From Gammaproteobacteria bacterium (lineage in GTDB: Bacteria > Pseudomonadota > Gammaproteobacteria > Pseudomonadales > Azotimanducaceae_A), in contig DUAT01000105.1 in NCBI GenBank assembly GCA_012960755.1, positions 1 through 64,000 on the forward strand: a stretch of DNA of 64,000 nucleotides, read 5' to 3'. The notes beneath the pieces were generated by a model. That model was not told the DNA's origin, ran no database searches, and was given only the letters and a program-made list of their open reading frames with translations. Shown here piece after piece: positions 42,177 through 51,863 of this stretch. Numbering within the stretch: position 1 is the stretch's first letter; each line of letters opens with the position of its first letter. A program made the translations under genes and the position numbers.

Positions 42177-43697
42177 TTACTGTGGCAACTGGCCCTGGAG
42201 CATATGGGGCTTAACCAGCAATCGTTCCAGGTACTCGAACAACAATTCCACGAGTATGGCCAGACAGGCAGCCGGAATCGCACCCTGAAGAATCAGGTCA
42301 GTATTATTCAAATTGAGGCCGGTGATAATTGGCTCCCCAAGACCCCCGGCGCCCACAAACGCCGCAAGTGTGGCGGTACCAATACTGATCACTGCGGCGG
42401 TTTTTACTCCCGCAAGAATATTCGGCATGGCCAATGGCAGGAGAATATGCCACAGCTGTTGCCGTCGGGTCAGGCCAATGGCTTCTGCAACACGTTTTAA
42501 GACCGGGTCAATGGTAACCAACGCCGTGATCGTATTGCGCAGAATCGGTAGAATGGAATATAAAAACAGCGCAATGATCGCTGGTTCCTTGCCGATTCCA
42601 AACAAAGGAATCATCAACGCTAACAAGGCAAGTGAGGGAATGGTCTGGAGCAGACCGGCAATATAGACAACAACTCTCGAAATATTCTGGGACCTGAACA
42701 CCAAAATCCCTGTCGACAGTCCAAACAGGCAACCCAGCGTCAGGGCAATCGCTGTGAGTTCAAGATGGGTAATCGTGTTGGTAATAAGATTCTGCCAGAG
42801 TTCGTTTTCAGCAATTGTGGATTCTCCCAGACCCTCGTCTTTGAGAAATTTCTGGGCCACCTCGGCAAAAGATTTTCCCTCGATAACAACTTCTGCGTTC
42901 AATGCACGCATCCTGTCATCGTCCATACGCCCTGCTAGCGATCCAAGTGCCTCAATCGCGCCAACAGGTAAATCACTTCGAACCAGGGGTGCAGCAAAAT
43001 ATTCGGGGAAATAACCTTTGTCATCCTCAAGAACGGCCAGATGATATCGCGCCAGATCACCATCGGTTGAATAAGCGTCGGTGATATCCGTTTTGCCCTC
43101 ATCTATCGCCTGATACGCCAGGGCATGTTCAATACCGGTTGGTTTGCCGCCAATCTGATAGGTTTTGTTCAGTCCTGGCCAGCCATCCTCGCGGTTGAGA
43201 AACTCATGGCTAAACGCCATTCTTAACTGGGGATGTGTTTTTAGTTCGCTGAGCTTGGTGATGCCCAGTTCTATCGCCTGGCTCTCTTTAAGCGAAATCG
43301 CATAGGTATTGTTGAAGCCAAAGGAACCAAGCATCTGCAGTTGATCCTTTGCCAGGAGCCGGTTCATTTCATCTATTTTTGGTGCTTTATCTTCAAGCTT
43401 TAAGATCACCTGACTCAGGGTGCCTGTGTACTCTGAATAAAGATCAATCTCTGCGCCGCGCAGGGCCTCAAATGCAATCAGGGTACCCGCCAGTCCAAAC
43501 TTACGCGTTACTGTGAACCCGGCCAGCTCCAGACGCTGGGCCAGAATCTCCCCAAGCAGACGACCTTCATTGAAGCTTTTACTGCCAATCACAATGGGCT
43601 TCTGCACTGGAACAGTGGTTACATCTGCGGCGAACTCTTGCCCAGATACCGAATGGTTAAGTACACAGACCAACAGGAAAACCAGCGCCCTAATCAT
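42177..43697 (-). CDS. Fused glycine betaine-type ABC receptor and permease
   Basis: A 506-residue fusion of an OpuAC-like substrate-binding domain (about 30-290, beginning KPIVIGSKSFNEGRLLGEILAQ) and a BinCB-type permease (about 310-500, with LQTIPSLALLALMIPLFGIG and the EAA loop RVAEAIGLTRRQQLWHILLPLAMP). A signal peptide (about 1-20) precedes. The family imports glycine betaine, choline or carnitine for osmoprotection. The ATG at 43697 overlaps the ATPase stop by 8 nt. Fusion of receptor and permease is known (OpuA/ProU-like), though less common than separate genes. Confidence 0.88.
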   Translation of the reverse strand: MIRALVFLLVCVLNHSVSGQEFAADVTTVPVQKPIVIGSKSFNEGRLLGEILAQRLELAGFTVTRKFGLAGTLIAFEALRGAEIDLYSEYTGTLSQVILKLEDKAPKIDEMNRLLAKDQLQMLGSFGFNNTYAISLKESQAIELGITKLSELKTHPQLRMAFSHEFLNREDGWPGLNKTYQIGGKPTGIEHALAYQAIDEGKTDITDAYSTDGDLARYHLAVLEDDKGYFPEYFAAPLVRSDLPVGAIEALGSLAGRMDDDRMRALNAEVVIEGKSFAEVAQKFLKDEGLGESTIAENELWQNLITNTITHLELTAIALTLGCLFGLSTGILVFRSQNISRVVVYIAGLLQTIPSLALLALMIPLFGIGKEPAIIALFLYSILPILRNTITALVTIDPVLKRVAEAIGLTRRQQLWHILLPLAMPNILAGVKTAAVISIGTATLAAFVGAGGLGEPIITGLNLNNTDLILQGAIPAACLAILVELLFEYLERLLVKPHMLQGQLPQ

Positions 43698-44439
43698 TCG
43701 GGTAGGCCTCGTTCCTGATCTGAAACAGTCGTTTGACGTAGTCGTTGGCAGGTGCATTACTCACGTCTTCAAGCTTACCTTGCTGGACAATCTGACCATC
43801 TTTCAAAATAACGAGGTACTGGGCGAGTTTTATCGCCTCCGCCATGTCATGGGTCACTAACAGTATCGAACGAGATTCTGCGGCCTGGAGTCGGATAAAT
43901 TCATGGTGAATGGTCGCGCGTGTTATCGGGTCTAAAGCAGAAAAAGGTTCATCCAGTAACATCAAACGAGGATTCAGCATCATCGCGCGGCAGAGGCTAA
44001 CCCGTTGCTGCTGCCCTCCGGAAAGGCTGTGAGGATAACGACTGGAAAACTCCAAAGGTAGTTCAAGCAGATCTAGTAGATAGCGGTAACGATCAGCAAT
44101 CTCAATTGTCGACCACTTTTCAATACGAGCCATCAGTGTCACGTTTTCTTCCACAGTCAGATGCGGAAACAACCCACCGCCTTGTACGGCGTAACCCATT
44201 GTGCGACGTAACATGGCGATGTTGTCATAGTCCAGAAATTCGCCGTTGAGTTTTATCCGTCCAGAGTCAGGCACTACCAGACCATTAATAATTTGTAGCA
44301 ATGTTGACTTCCCACTACCACTTTCACCAACAAGCGCCGTGGTTAAATCGCCAGCTAATTGCAGGGAAACATCGTTGACGACGGTCTGGTCACCGTATGA
44401 TTTTACTATGTTGAGAAGATCGACACTGGCGTCAGCCAA
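43690..44439 (-). CDS. Glycine betaine-type ABC transporter, ATP-binding subunit
   Basis: A 249-residue ATPase with Walker A GESGSGKST (about 37-45), signature LSGGQQQR, Walker B LMLLDEPFSALD and switch His in LLVTHDMAEA. No CBS domains follow, unlike some OpuA or ProV proteins. It is transcribed before, and overlaps by 8 nt, the fused receptor-permease gene, giving a two-gene import system. Confidence 0.93.
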   Translation of the reverse strand: MADASVDLLNIVKSYGDQTVVNDVSLQLAGDLTTALVGESGSGKSTLLQIINGLVVPDSGRIKLNGEFLDYDNIAMLRRTMGYAVQGGGLFPHLTVEENVTLMARIEKWSTIEIADRYRYLLDLLELPLEFSSRYPHSLSGGQQQRVSLCRAMMLNPRLMLLDEPFSALDPITRATIHHEFIRLQAAESRSILLVTHDMAEAIKLAQYLVILKDGQIVQQGKLEDVSNAPANDYVKRLFQIRNEAYPND

Positions 44440-44485
44440 ACTAAAAACCTTTTACTATTACCAACAAACATTGAGTATAGGCAAG

Positions 44486-45913
44486 TCAGCCAGACTCTGA
44501 AAGTGTAAGCCCCTGTTTTAGTTGTTGCAGGTACGACTCCAGTTCATCGAGGCAGTCCGCACCCCTGCCCGCCTGGCGCAGATCCGCAATCCGGGAGAGC
44601 TGTGCATCAGGCTGACCTGTTTCCGCGAATATCTTTTGTCGATAGCGGTCCCAGCGTTCTTTTTCGTCCTCTTTGAGCGTTTTCGGGAAGTTTCTGGCCC
44701 GATATCGGAATAACATTTCCGGCAATCGCGGATCCTGGAAGCTCATAGCAAAACCAGATAAATCGTCGGGGTTTGCATCTCTCACTTCACCCATGGTCTG
44801 TTTGTCAGCTGATGAGAAAAAATCGCCCTGGTATAACATCAGGTCCGGATTATCCGTGTCTTCAAAATTCGTCAAACGAAACGCTGCCTCAATCTTTTCA
44901 ACAATGCCACTCACCCGTTGCAACCGTTTCATGTTAGTTACACATTGTTCAACCTGAACCTCGAGCCGATCTTCCTGTCCTTTCAGGGTGGACAGCGGCG
45001 CTATTGCCGGGCACCGATTGATGTGAATCGTTTTCAGCGGGATTCTCTCTTGCCCATCTTCAAGATCTTCCCGCGCGGTGAAAATTCTTCGATGTAATTC
45101 CTTCGGATCCAGGTCGATCAAATCTTGTGGATCTTTCTTTAAATCAAAACAAATCACCCCGTTGGGGTTGGTCGGATGAACGCAAAGCGGCAACACCAGT
45201 GTTAAACACGCCTGTTTTGCGGGGTACATGGACGAAACATGGACAATCGCGTTTTTACCCAGTGGATACAACTGCCTCACTACCTCGCGTTTTTGCCTCA
45301 GTCCAAAAAGGTAGCTGTAAAGTTTTGGCTGCGCCAGACGCAGTTTTTTAGTCAGGCCAATGGTTGCCAGTACATCTGATAACGCATCATGGGCATCCTC
45401 GTGGCCAACGCCATTCGCAGCGGCCAACGCTTCCAGACGAAACGAGGGCACCCCTTCATCATTTACCGGCCAGACAAAACCATCCGGTCTTAGCGCGTGC
45501 GCCATACGAAACAGGTCAATCACATCCCAGCGGGAATTTCCGCTCTGCCATTCACGGGCATAGGGATCGTAAAAATTTCGGTACAGGAGATTACGGGTAA
45601 ACTCATCATCGAATCGGATACTGTTGTAACCGCAGACACAGGTTCCGGGAATCGCAAATTCGCGATGGATTTTCTTGATAAACGCCGCTTCATTGAGACC
45701 CTGCTGTTGAATAGACAGGACACTGATCCCGGTCACCAGAATCGCTTCTGGATTCGGCACCGTATCATTGCCCGGGTAACAAAACAGATTCAAGGGCGTA
45801 GAAATAGTGTTTAATTCAGCATCAGTGCGTACTGCTGCGAACTGAATAGCACGATCAGTCGCCGGATTGGTGCCCGTGGTTTCGTAGTCGTACCAGTAAA
45901 CTGAATCACTCAT
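44486..45913 (-). CDS. sbcB: Exodeoxyribonuclease I
   Basis: A 475-residue 3'-5' single-strand DNA exonuclease of the DEDDh family. The N-terminal exonuclease has DYETTGTNP (about 9-17, Exo I), CGYNSIRFDDEFTRNLLYRNFYDPY (Exo II) and NGVGHEDAHDALSDVLAT (Exo III, His-Asp). A C-terminal domain for single-strand binding follows, with the conserved RYRARNFP segment (about 408-415). It acts in recombination and mismatch repair. Gene length equals E. coli SbcB. Confidence 0.95.
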   Translation of the reverse strand: MSDSVYWYDYETTGTNPATDRAIQFAAVRTDAELNTISTPLNLFCYPGNDTVPNPEAILVTGISVLSIQQQGLNEAAFIKKIHREFAIPGTCVCGYNSIRFDDEFTRNLLYRNFYDPYAREWQSGNSRWDVIDLFRMAHALRPDGFVWPVNDEGVPSFRLEALAAANGVGHEDAHDALSDVLATIGLTKKLRLAQPKLYSYLFGLRQKREVVRQLYPLGKNAIVHVSSMYPAKQACLTLVLPLCVHPTNPNGVICFDLKKDPQDLIDLDPKELHRRIFTAREDLEDGQERIPLKTIHINRCPAIAPLSTLKGQEDRLEVQVEQCVTNMKRLQRVSGIVEKIEAAFRLTNFEDTDNPDLMLYQGDFFSSADKQTMGEVRDANPDDLSGFAMSFQDPRLPEMLFRYRARNFPKTLKEDEKERWDRYRQKIFAETGQPDAQLSRIADLRQAGRGADCLDELESYLQQLKQGLTLSESG

Positions 45914-46008
45914 AAGGCGATCATCACACAGGATATGACCGGAGACAAAGCCATGTATAATCGCCCCTTTCTTTGGATATGTGTGATGGACAGGTGCACA
46001 ACAACCCC

Positions 46009-47403
46009 ATGATGGACAACAATAATAACAATAGTACTAGAACCCTCATGTTATTTCTCGGACCGGTCATTGCAGCGATGGTTTTTTATTCCCTGGCGGC
46101 TGCCGGCTGGGACTCTAAAGCTTGCTGGACCGGTGCAGTCGCCACCATCTGTGCACTCTGGTGGATATTTGAACCGATTCCGATACCCGCCACGTCTTTG
46201 CTACCTATTGGCCTGCTTCCGATGTTCGGTGTGCTGACACCAACTCAGGTAGGGGCAGCATACGGAAGTCCCCTGGTACTGCTGCTAATGGGAGGGTTTA
46301 TCCTGTCAACAGCGATGGAAAAGAGCGGCGCCCATCGCCGGGTTGCGTTGACCATGGTTAATCTCTTCGGTGGTACAAGCAGTCGAAGGCTGGTATTCGG
46401 TTTTATGGCAGCAGCCGCACTGTTGAGCATGTGGATATCCAACACCGCGACGACACTGATGCTATTGCCGGTTGCTCTTGCGGTGATTGAGCGATCAAAA
46501 GACGAAAACCTCCCCACGCCACTATTGTTAGGCATAGCATACGCAGCCAGTGTCGGTGGCATTGGTACACCAATCGGTACGCCACCAAATCTGTTTTTCA
46601 GGCAGATTTATGAAGAATACACAGGCATTGAAGTCGGATTCCTTACCTGGATGACCTGGGGTGTGCCGGTGGTGGTCCTGTTTGTACCTATTATTGCCCT
46701 GTGGCTAACTCGAACCCTGAATTACAAGGGCACTATTGAGATGCCGAAGGTGCAGGCCTGGACAGTCGAAGAAAAACGCGTGTTTTATGTTTTTTCCCTG
46801 ACTGCGCTCGCCTGGGTGACCCGAAGCCAGCCCTTTGGCGGCTGGAGCGGCTGGCTAGACTTAAAGAGCGCGAACGACGCCAGCGTTGCCCTGATTGCCG
46901 TCGTAGTCATGTTCCTGGTACCCAACGGCAAAGGAGAAAAGTTACTCGACTGGAAAACCGCAAACAGGATCCCCTGGGGCATGCTGATTCTTTTCGGCGG
47001 AGGTATTGCAATTGCAAAAGCGTTTGTGGTCTCTGGCCTGAGTGAGCAGTTGGGTGAAGCGCTATCCAGCATCGCCACCTGGAACATCGTGTTAATGATA
47101 GCGACAATCTGCCTGGTGATTACTTTCCTGACTGAAATGACAAGCAATACAGCCACCACGGCACTGATGATGCCAATCCTAGCGACCGCGGCAATTGCGG
47201 CAAGCATTGAACCGACGCTGTTAATGGTCCCTGCGGCGATGAGCGCCAGCTGCGCGTTTATGCTGCCAGTCGCGACTGCACCTAATACCATCATGTTCAG
47301 CTCTGGTCGATTCCCAATAAAAGTTATGGTGAGAGAAGGATTCGTCCTCAACCTGATTGGCGTCGGCGTTATTACGCTGATTGCTGCCACGATGCTTTGG
47401 TAG
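46009..47403 (+). CDS. DASS (SLC13) family anion:sodium symporter
   Basis: A 464-residue inner-membrane protein with about 11 membrane segments. AMEKSGAHRRVAL, SNTATTLMLLPVALAVIE and the C-terminal repeat FLTEMTSNTATTALMMPILA with the SNTA/SNTATT motifs are the DASS hallmarks for Na+ coordination. Substrates include dicarboxylates, citrate and sulfate. The ATG at 46009 is preferred to a TTG at 45973. It is divergent from sbcB. Confidence 0.9.
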   Translation: MMDNNNNNSTRTLMLFLGPVIAAMVFYSLAAAGWDSKACWTGAVATICALWWIFEPIPIPATSLLPIGLLPMFGVLTPTQVGAAYGSPLVLLLMGGFILSTAMEKSGAHRRVALTMVNLFGGTSSRRLVFGFMAAAALLSMWISNTATTLMLLPVALAVIERSKDENLPTPLLLGIAYAASVGGIGTPIGTPPNLFFRQIYEEYTGIEVGFLTWMTWGVPVVVLFVPIIALWLTRTLNYKGTIEMPKVQAWTVEEKRVFYVFSLTALAWVTRSQPFGGWSGWLDLKSANDASVALIAVVVMFLVPNGKGEKLLDWKTANRIPWGMLILFGGGIAIAKAFVVSGLSEQLGEALSSIATWNIVLMIATICLVITFLTEMTSNTATTALMMPILATAAIAASIEPTLLMVPAAMSASCAFMLPVATAPNTIMFSSGRFPIKVMVREGFVLNLIGVGVITLIAATMLW

Positions 47404-47411
47404 TCGAGATG

Positions 47412-48521
47412 TTAGGGAGCGGAAGCTAACCGACCAAGCGCCGTTTTTCTTTCAGGTTCGCGGAGCTCCGAGAGTTCGATGGATTTCTCTATAAAACCTT
47501 CAAACGAGGCGCTTTGTTCTAACAGCTGTGTAAATGCCGGTACCCAGTCCTGGTAAGCCCCCACCGCACCAATCTTTGCATTGTTGATCCCGGATTCCAT
47601 CCAGTATTCATAGACGGCAGGTTCGGAATTTTTTGCTGTGATGGCGTTTTCCTGTCCACGCCAGCTTTGTTTGAGCCCGGCATATGCCTGGCGCAACTCG
47701 GTAATGTATTGAGCCTTGTCAGCACGTTTTTGTTCCACTGAAATACTTTCCCCATAAAGCGAATCAAGATGACGCCGTGTTTCAAGAATTAGATCGACAA
47801 CAGCATGTCGCTGCGCCTGATCAGCGAGATACACATCATATTCCTCCTGGCGGTTTTTCGACGCCAACCACAATTTAACGCTGTGTCGTTCCACTGCCGT
47901 CGCAAAACTCTCATTGAACGTGGTATCACCCGCCAGGTACAGGATCTTGTGCGCCAACTCATGGAATATTAGCGAGGCTAATCGTTCATCAGAACGAAGA
48001 ATAAAGGTATTCAGCAGAGGGTCCGAAAACCAGCCAAGGGTTGAATAGGCTGCGACGCCACCCATATAAACGTCAAAGCCAGACTCTCGCATGTTATTGG
48101 CAAAAAATTCAGCGTCTTGCTTTTTGAAAAACCCCTTGTAACTGACACAACCTGCGATGGGATAGCAGAACGTTTCCATGGTCAAAGAAAATTCAGCGGC
48201 TGAAAAGACATTCCAGACAACATAGGACTTACCCGTATCGACATAACTGTTGAAAGTGTCCCCGACGGGTAAACCAATATTGGATTCGGCAAAAGCCCTT
48301 AATTCCTGGGTGAGCTTCAACCTTTCCTGGACCTCTTCAGGTACCGAATCATCCTCCAGCACATCTTCAACAGCCCGGCGATTCGATAGCAAAGATAATT
48401 GCCCGGCGATCGCCTGTTGGTAGTATGACAAACTGGAACAGCCGGTGCTGCTACCACTGAATGCCACTATGAGCAGCCAATACAGACTTCTCCTGACGTC
48501 TCGGTTCCATTGTCGACTCAA
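47412..48521 (-). CDS. Predicted zinc aminopeptidase lipoprotein
   Basis: A 369-residue protein of the uncharacterised predicted aminopeptidase group (COG4324-like). The zinc-binding helix is LIFHELAHKIL (HExxH, about 165-175), with a Glu about 15-20 residues on (FNESFATAVE). It starts at a TTG near 48521: n-region SRQWNRDVRR, hydrophobic LYWLLIVAF, lipobox STGC. The start is uncertain (GTG at 48554 is an alternative) and upstream frame overlaps the divergent GspA gene. Envelope location is inferred from the lipobox. Confidence 0.75.
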   Translation of the reverse strand: MSRQWNRDVRRSLYWLLIVAFSGSSTGCSSLSYYQQAIAGQLSLLSNRRAVEDVLEDDSVPEEVQERLKLTQELRAFAESNIGLPVGDTFNSYVDTGKSYVVWNVFSAAEFSLTMETFCYPIAGCVSYKGFFKKQDAEFFANNMRESGFDVYMGGVAAYSTLGWFSDPLLNTFILRSDERLASLIFHELAHKILYLAGDTTFNESFATAVERHSVKLWLASKNRQEEYDVYLADQAQRHAVVDLILETRRHLDSLYGESISVEQKRADKAQYITELRQAYAGLKQSWRGQENAITAKNSEPAVYEYWMESGINNAKIGAVGAYQDWVPAFTQLLEQSASFEGFIEKSIELSELREPERKTALGRLASAP

Positions 48522-48632
48522 ATCCTGACCCCTTTCCTTTGGTGACGGGTACACCTGCTTTTTGCAACATAGCTGGTGCAAAGTACAGCCGCCTGCTATT
48601 GTGACGCTACACATGATCTGCTCCCGAAAAAC

Positions 48633-50387
48633 ATGTACAACGACTATTTCGGTCTCACAGATACACCGTTTTCCATAGCGCCGAACCCTCAGTATCTCTA
48701 CATGAGCGAGCGCCATCGAGAGGCACTTGGACTGCTGCTTTATGGTATCAAGAGTGACGGTGGTTTCTTAGTGCTAACCGGAGAAGTTGGCACTGGGAAA
48801 ACAACCGTTAGCCGATGTTTTCTGGAACAGGTACCGGAAAACGTTGATACCGCTTACATACTTAATCCGAAGCTGACTTCCAGCGAGCTACTCGCGACGA
48901 TCTGTGACGATCTTCATATCGATTACGATGAACACGCCAGCATCAAGATACTGGTCGACAAGCTCAACGAATTTTTACTCGCGTCACATCAACAGCATCG
49001 ACATACCGTTGTCATTATCGACGAGGCTCAGAATCTATCGGTTGAGGTGCTGGAACAATTGCGCCTGCTGACCAATCTCGAAACCAACCAACGTAAACTG
49101 CTGCAAATCATTTTACTGGGCCAACCCGAGCTGCTCACTCTACTGGCTCGACCCGAACTGCGCCAGTTGTCCCAGAGAGTCACCGCCCGTTTCCATCTCG
49201 ATGCACTGACCGCCGATGAAGTGAGGGAGTACATTCAGCATAGATTAGAAGTGGCCGGTGCCAAGGGGATGTTGTTTCCACCGGCAACGAGCAAGCGGGT
49301 TTTCCGGATCACCAGTGGCATTCCAAGATTAATTAACCTCGTCTGTGACCGTGCTTTATTGGGAGCCTATGTCCAGAACCAATTGCGTGTTGATGTCAAA
49401 ACCCTGAACCAGGCAGCATTGGAAGTGCTGGGATCGCAACAGTTATCGACGAAAAACTGGAAAATAACAGCCATGGCCGCTTCAGTGGCAGCACTCGTTG
49501 TTGTCGGTCTGCTGCTGTTCAATGTTGCAGGAATACAAACTAAACTACCGCAGGCACCTTTCTACTCCAATCAGCAAGCGCCTGCGAACACCTTGCGTGG
49601 ACTCGTAAAGACGATCACAGGGGGAGCTGAAACTGGAGAAGAAGAACAATCTTCAGAGGCAACTGTGATTGACTCCAAAGAAAAACAACTCGATACATTC
49701 ACTGTGATCGAGCCCGAAGCACCAGAGACAACCCCTGTGGCTGTCATTATTGCACCGATAATGGCCATTGAACCCGTTTCAATGGATTCGGTCCAGGGAC
49801 TCGCGTCTGAGAGCGAAGCGTTTATCGAGCTCTACAGTATCTGGGGTAGTGAAGTTGTGTTAAGCCCTGATACCGACCCTTGCAGCATCGCAGCCTCCAC
49901 AGGGTTAAAGTGTTTCACCCGGTTAGGTAGTTTGCGGGACGTTCTGCATATCAATCGGCCGGTGATCATTAATTTACCTGTCCAGAATGAACCTGCTTAT
50001 TTTCTGGTCACCGGTGTCACGGATCAGCTCGTCACCCTAACGGCCGACAAAAAGTCTTTCCCGGTAGATAAATATGAATTCATGACTCTATGGGATGGTA
50101 GATACACGTTACTGTGGCAGTTGCCTCCTACCTATATTGGACCCAGTAAACCGGGGGATAGTGGCGCGACTGTCGACTGGCTGTACGACAATTTAGCGCC
50201 CGCGGCGACTGGGGCGGCGCCAAGGAAAGGCGTAACTTATGGCACCGATCTCGAGCAGAAAATCAAACGTTTTCAAATGTCAGTAGGTCTTGTACCGGAT
50301 GGTATAGTCGGCGTGCAAACCTGGATCCACATCAACAGCCAGTATGGACGTTCCATTCCCTTTATCCACGAAGACGGTAAAGGTTGA
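48633..50387 (+). CDS. gspA: General secretion pathway protein A (ExeA-like ATPase)
   Basis: A 584-residue protein. An AAA+ ATPase is in the first 270 residues (YFGLTDTPFSIAPNPQYLY, Walker A TGEVGTGKTT, Walker B VVIIDEAQNL), then a membrane helix near 285-307 (ITAMAASVAALVVVGLLLF), a periplasmic region and a C-terminal peptidoglycan-binding fold (IKRFQMSVGLVPDGIVGVQTWIHIN). With GspB it helps assemble the type II secretin through peptidoglycan. The ATG at 48633 is chosen over 48576. No other gsp gene is in the window. Confidence 0.92.
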   Translation: MYNDYFGLTDTPFSIAPNPQYLYMSERHREALGLLLYGIKSDGGFLVLTGEVGTGKTTVSRCFLEQVPENVDTAYILNPKLTSSELLATICDDLHIDYDEHASIKILVDKLNEFLLASHQQHRHTVVIIDEAQNLSVEVLEQLRLLTNLETNQRKLLQIILLGQPELLTLLARPELRQLSQRVTARFHLDALTADEVREYIQHRLEVAGAKGMLFPPATSKRVFRITSGIPRLINLVCDRALLGAYVQNQLRVDVKTLNQAALEVLGSQQLSTKNWKITAMAASVAALVVVGLLLFNVAGIQTKLPQAPFYSNQQAPANTLRGLVKTITGGAETGEEEQSSEATVIDSKEKQLDTFTVIEPEAPETTPVAVIIAPIMAIEPVSMDSVQGLASESEAFIELYSIWGSEVVLSPDTDPCSIAASTGLKCFTRLGSLRDVLHINRPVIINLPVQNEPAYFLVTGVTDQLVTLTADKKSFPVDKYEFMTLWDGRYTLLWQLPPTYIGPSKPGDSGATVDWLYDNLAPAATGAAPRKGVTYGTDLEQKIKRFQMSVGLVPDGIVGVQTWIHINSQYGRSIPFIHEDGKG

Positions 50388-50390
50388 ACC

Positions 50391-51035
50391 ATGTCATATA
50401 TCCTGGACGCCCTGAACAAGTCTGAGCAAGAGCGCCAGTCGAAAACGACGCCGGACTTGAGTTCGGTTCATCGCAGGCCGCCCACCAAAGCATCGCCAAG
50501 TCGTTGGTTGTTGACCCTGATTGTTCTGGCAGTGGTGAATACGATGGGGCTTTGGCTATTCTGGGTCAATCAGGATTCGACAACGATTGTCAGCTCTGAA
50601 AACACCGCATCTGCAGCCGATTCCCTGGAACAGACTGCCAATTTACAATTGCCTCTGTTCGGGAGCCCAACACATGAAACTCCCAAAGATCAATACAGCG
50701 CACCCCGAGACGCCATGAACGAAGAGCGGGAATCCCTGAGCCTGTTGATCACACCAACGGGAACCTCACCTATATACGCTGAGAGCCAACCGGTGAACAT
50801 CTCTGAGTTACCGAGAAATGTGCAGCGCCAGATTCCAGACCTCCAATTTTCCAGCCATTTGTTTTCCGATGATAGAAGCTTCCGAATGGTTAATATCAAC
50901 GGCAATATGTTGCGGGAGGGCGAGTATATCAATGACGAATTACGGCTGGAAGAAATTACTACAGACGGCGTGATATTGAACTACCAGCACTACACGTTCG
51001 AAATCAGCATACTTCGTGATTGGAGGTACAATTAA
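50391..51035 (+). CDS. gspB: General secretion pathway protein B (ExeB-like)
   Basis: A 214-residue bitopic protein starting MSYILDALNKSEQERQ, the GspB hallmark, with a membrane helix near 36-54 (WLLTLIVLAVVNTMGLWLF) and a C-terminal periplasmic domain with IPDLQFSSHLFSDDRSFRMVNINGNMLREG. It pairs with GspA, begins 3 bp after it, and links to secretin assembly. Confidence 0.93.
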   Translation: MSYILDALNKSEQERQSKTTPDLSSVHRRPPTKASPSRWLLTLIVLAVVNTMGLWLFWVNQDSTTIVSSENTASAADSLEQTANLQLPLFGSPTHETPKDQYSAPRDAMNEERESLSLLITPTGTSPIYAESQPVNISELPRNVQRQIPDLQFSSHLFSDDRSFRMVNINGNMLREGEYINDELRLEEITTDGVILNYQHYTFEISILRDWRYN

Positions 51036-51037
51036 GA

Positions 51038-51814
51038 CTAGTTTGGTGCCGAAGAATTCGGTTCCTGTTGTATCCGATTTTGCAAATCTACCAGTCGCTG
51101 ATTGACCTGCTGTCGATATAGATCAATTACCTCGATGGCCTCTTCGACCTCTTTGACTTTCTTTTCCATAGAAGAGATCGAACGGCGGTTGCCTTCCACA
51201 AGGTCCTCCTGATCCTGCATTTGGCCCCTGACAAGAGACACAGCTGTGGTCATTTCTGAATTGTCGTTAATTAAACCCTGTCGCACAGCCACCATAGCAT
51301 CGGACAAACGGACAAAGTCTGTGGTCACCCTAAGCAAATTGGCAATGACTGTTTCCATACTCCCATCACGAGCCTTATTCGTTGCCCTGACGGTTTCAAG
51401 TTGCTTTTCCAGTTCCTCCAGCTTCGGCCTGTTCTGCCGGTAAGCGACCTTCCACAATTTATCGATCTCCGAAAACGAGGTCTCCTGCTTGCTTTGAATC
51501 ACCTGCAGAGTTTTTGACACGTCAGTACCGGTGGCAGCTAAACGGTCTTCCAGGTCCCGAATGTTTTTCTGACCCTGGGTAAGCACCTGGTTCGCCTGAT
51601 CAAGTTTTTGCCGGACCTCAAACAGTGTGAAACCGCCAACACCCATCATGATCGCCATCAGAACAAGGCTAAACACCAACATACCGTTGAAGTTGCTCTG
51701 CTTGGGAGCCTCGGTCCGACCACTGCGTCGATAGGATGCCACCTGATCCCGCGCTGGTTTGATGGAAGGTATTTCAACTTTTTTTGATTTGTCGTTCATC
51801 AGAACATAAACCAC
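51038..51814 (-). CDS. Membrane-anchored coiled-coil protein, unknown function
   Basis: A 258-residue protein. After about 45 basic cytosolic residues, a membrane helix lies at about 47-68 (MLVFSLVLMAIMMGVGGFTLFEV), and the remaining 180 residues are dominated by long coiled-coil helices (QANQVLTQGQKNIRDLEDRLA, EELEKQLETVRATNK, VEEAIEVIDLYRQQVNQRLV). It converges with gspB, 2 bp apart. It resembles envelope coiled-coil proteins; no family is recognised. Confidence 0.78.
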   Translation of the reverse strand: MVYVLMNDKSKKVEIPSIKPARDQVASYRRSGRTEAPKQSNFNGMLVFSLVLMAIMMGVGGFTLFEVRQKLDQANQVLTQGQKNIRDLEDRLAATGTDVSKTLQVIQSKQETSFSEIDKLWKVAYRQNRPKLEELEKQLETVRATNKARDGSMETVIANLLRVTTDFVRLSDAMVAVRQGLINDNSEMTTAVSLVRGQMQDQEDLVEGNRRSISSMEKKVKEVEEAIEVIDLYRQQVNQRLVDLQNRIQQEPNSSAPN

Positions 51815-51816
51815 TT

Positions 51817-51840
51817 AAAAGGCTCCTGGTTGGGAGCCCT
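51817..51840 (-). terminator. Candidate terminator for the PuuD-like gene
   Basis: On the minus strand, GGCTCC and GGAGCC arms (51833-51838 and 51821-51826) make a 6-bp hairpin with a short loop, followed by a T4 run, just after the PuuD-like stop. Moderate strength. Confidence 0.5.
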
Positions 51841-51863
51841 TTCAATTCACCCTAACAACAAAA

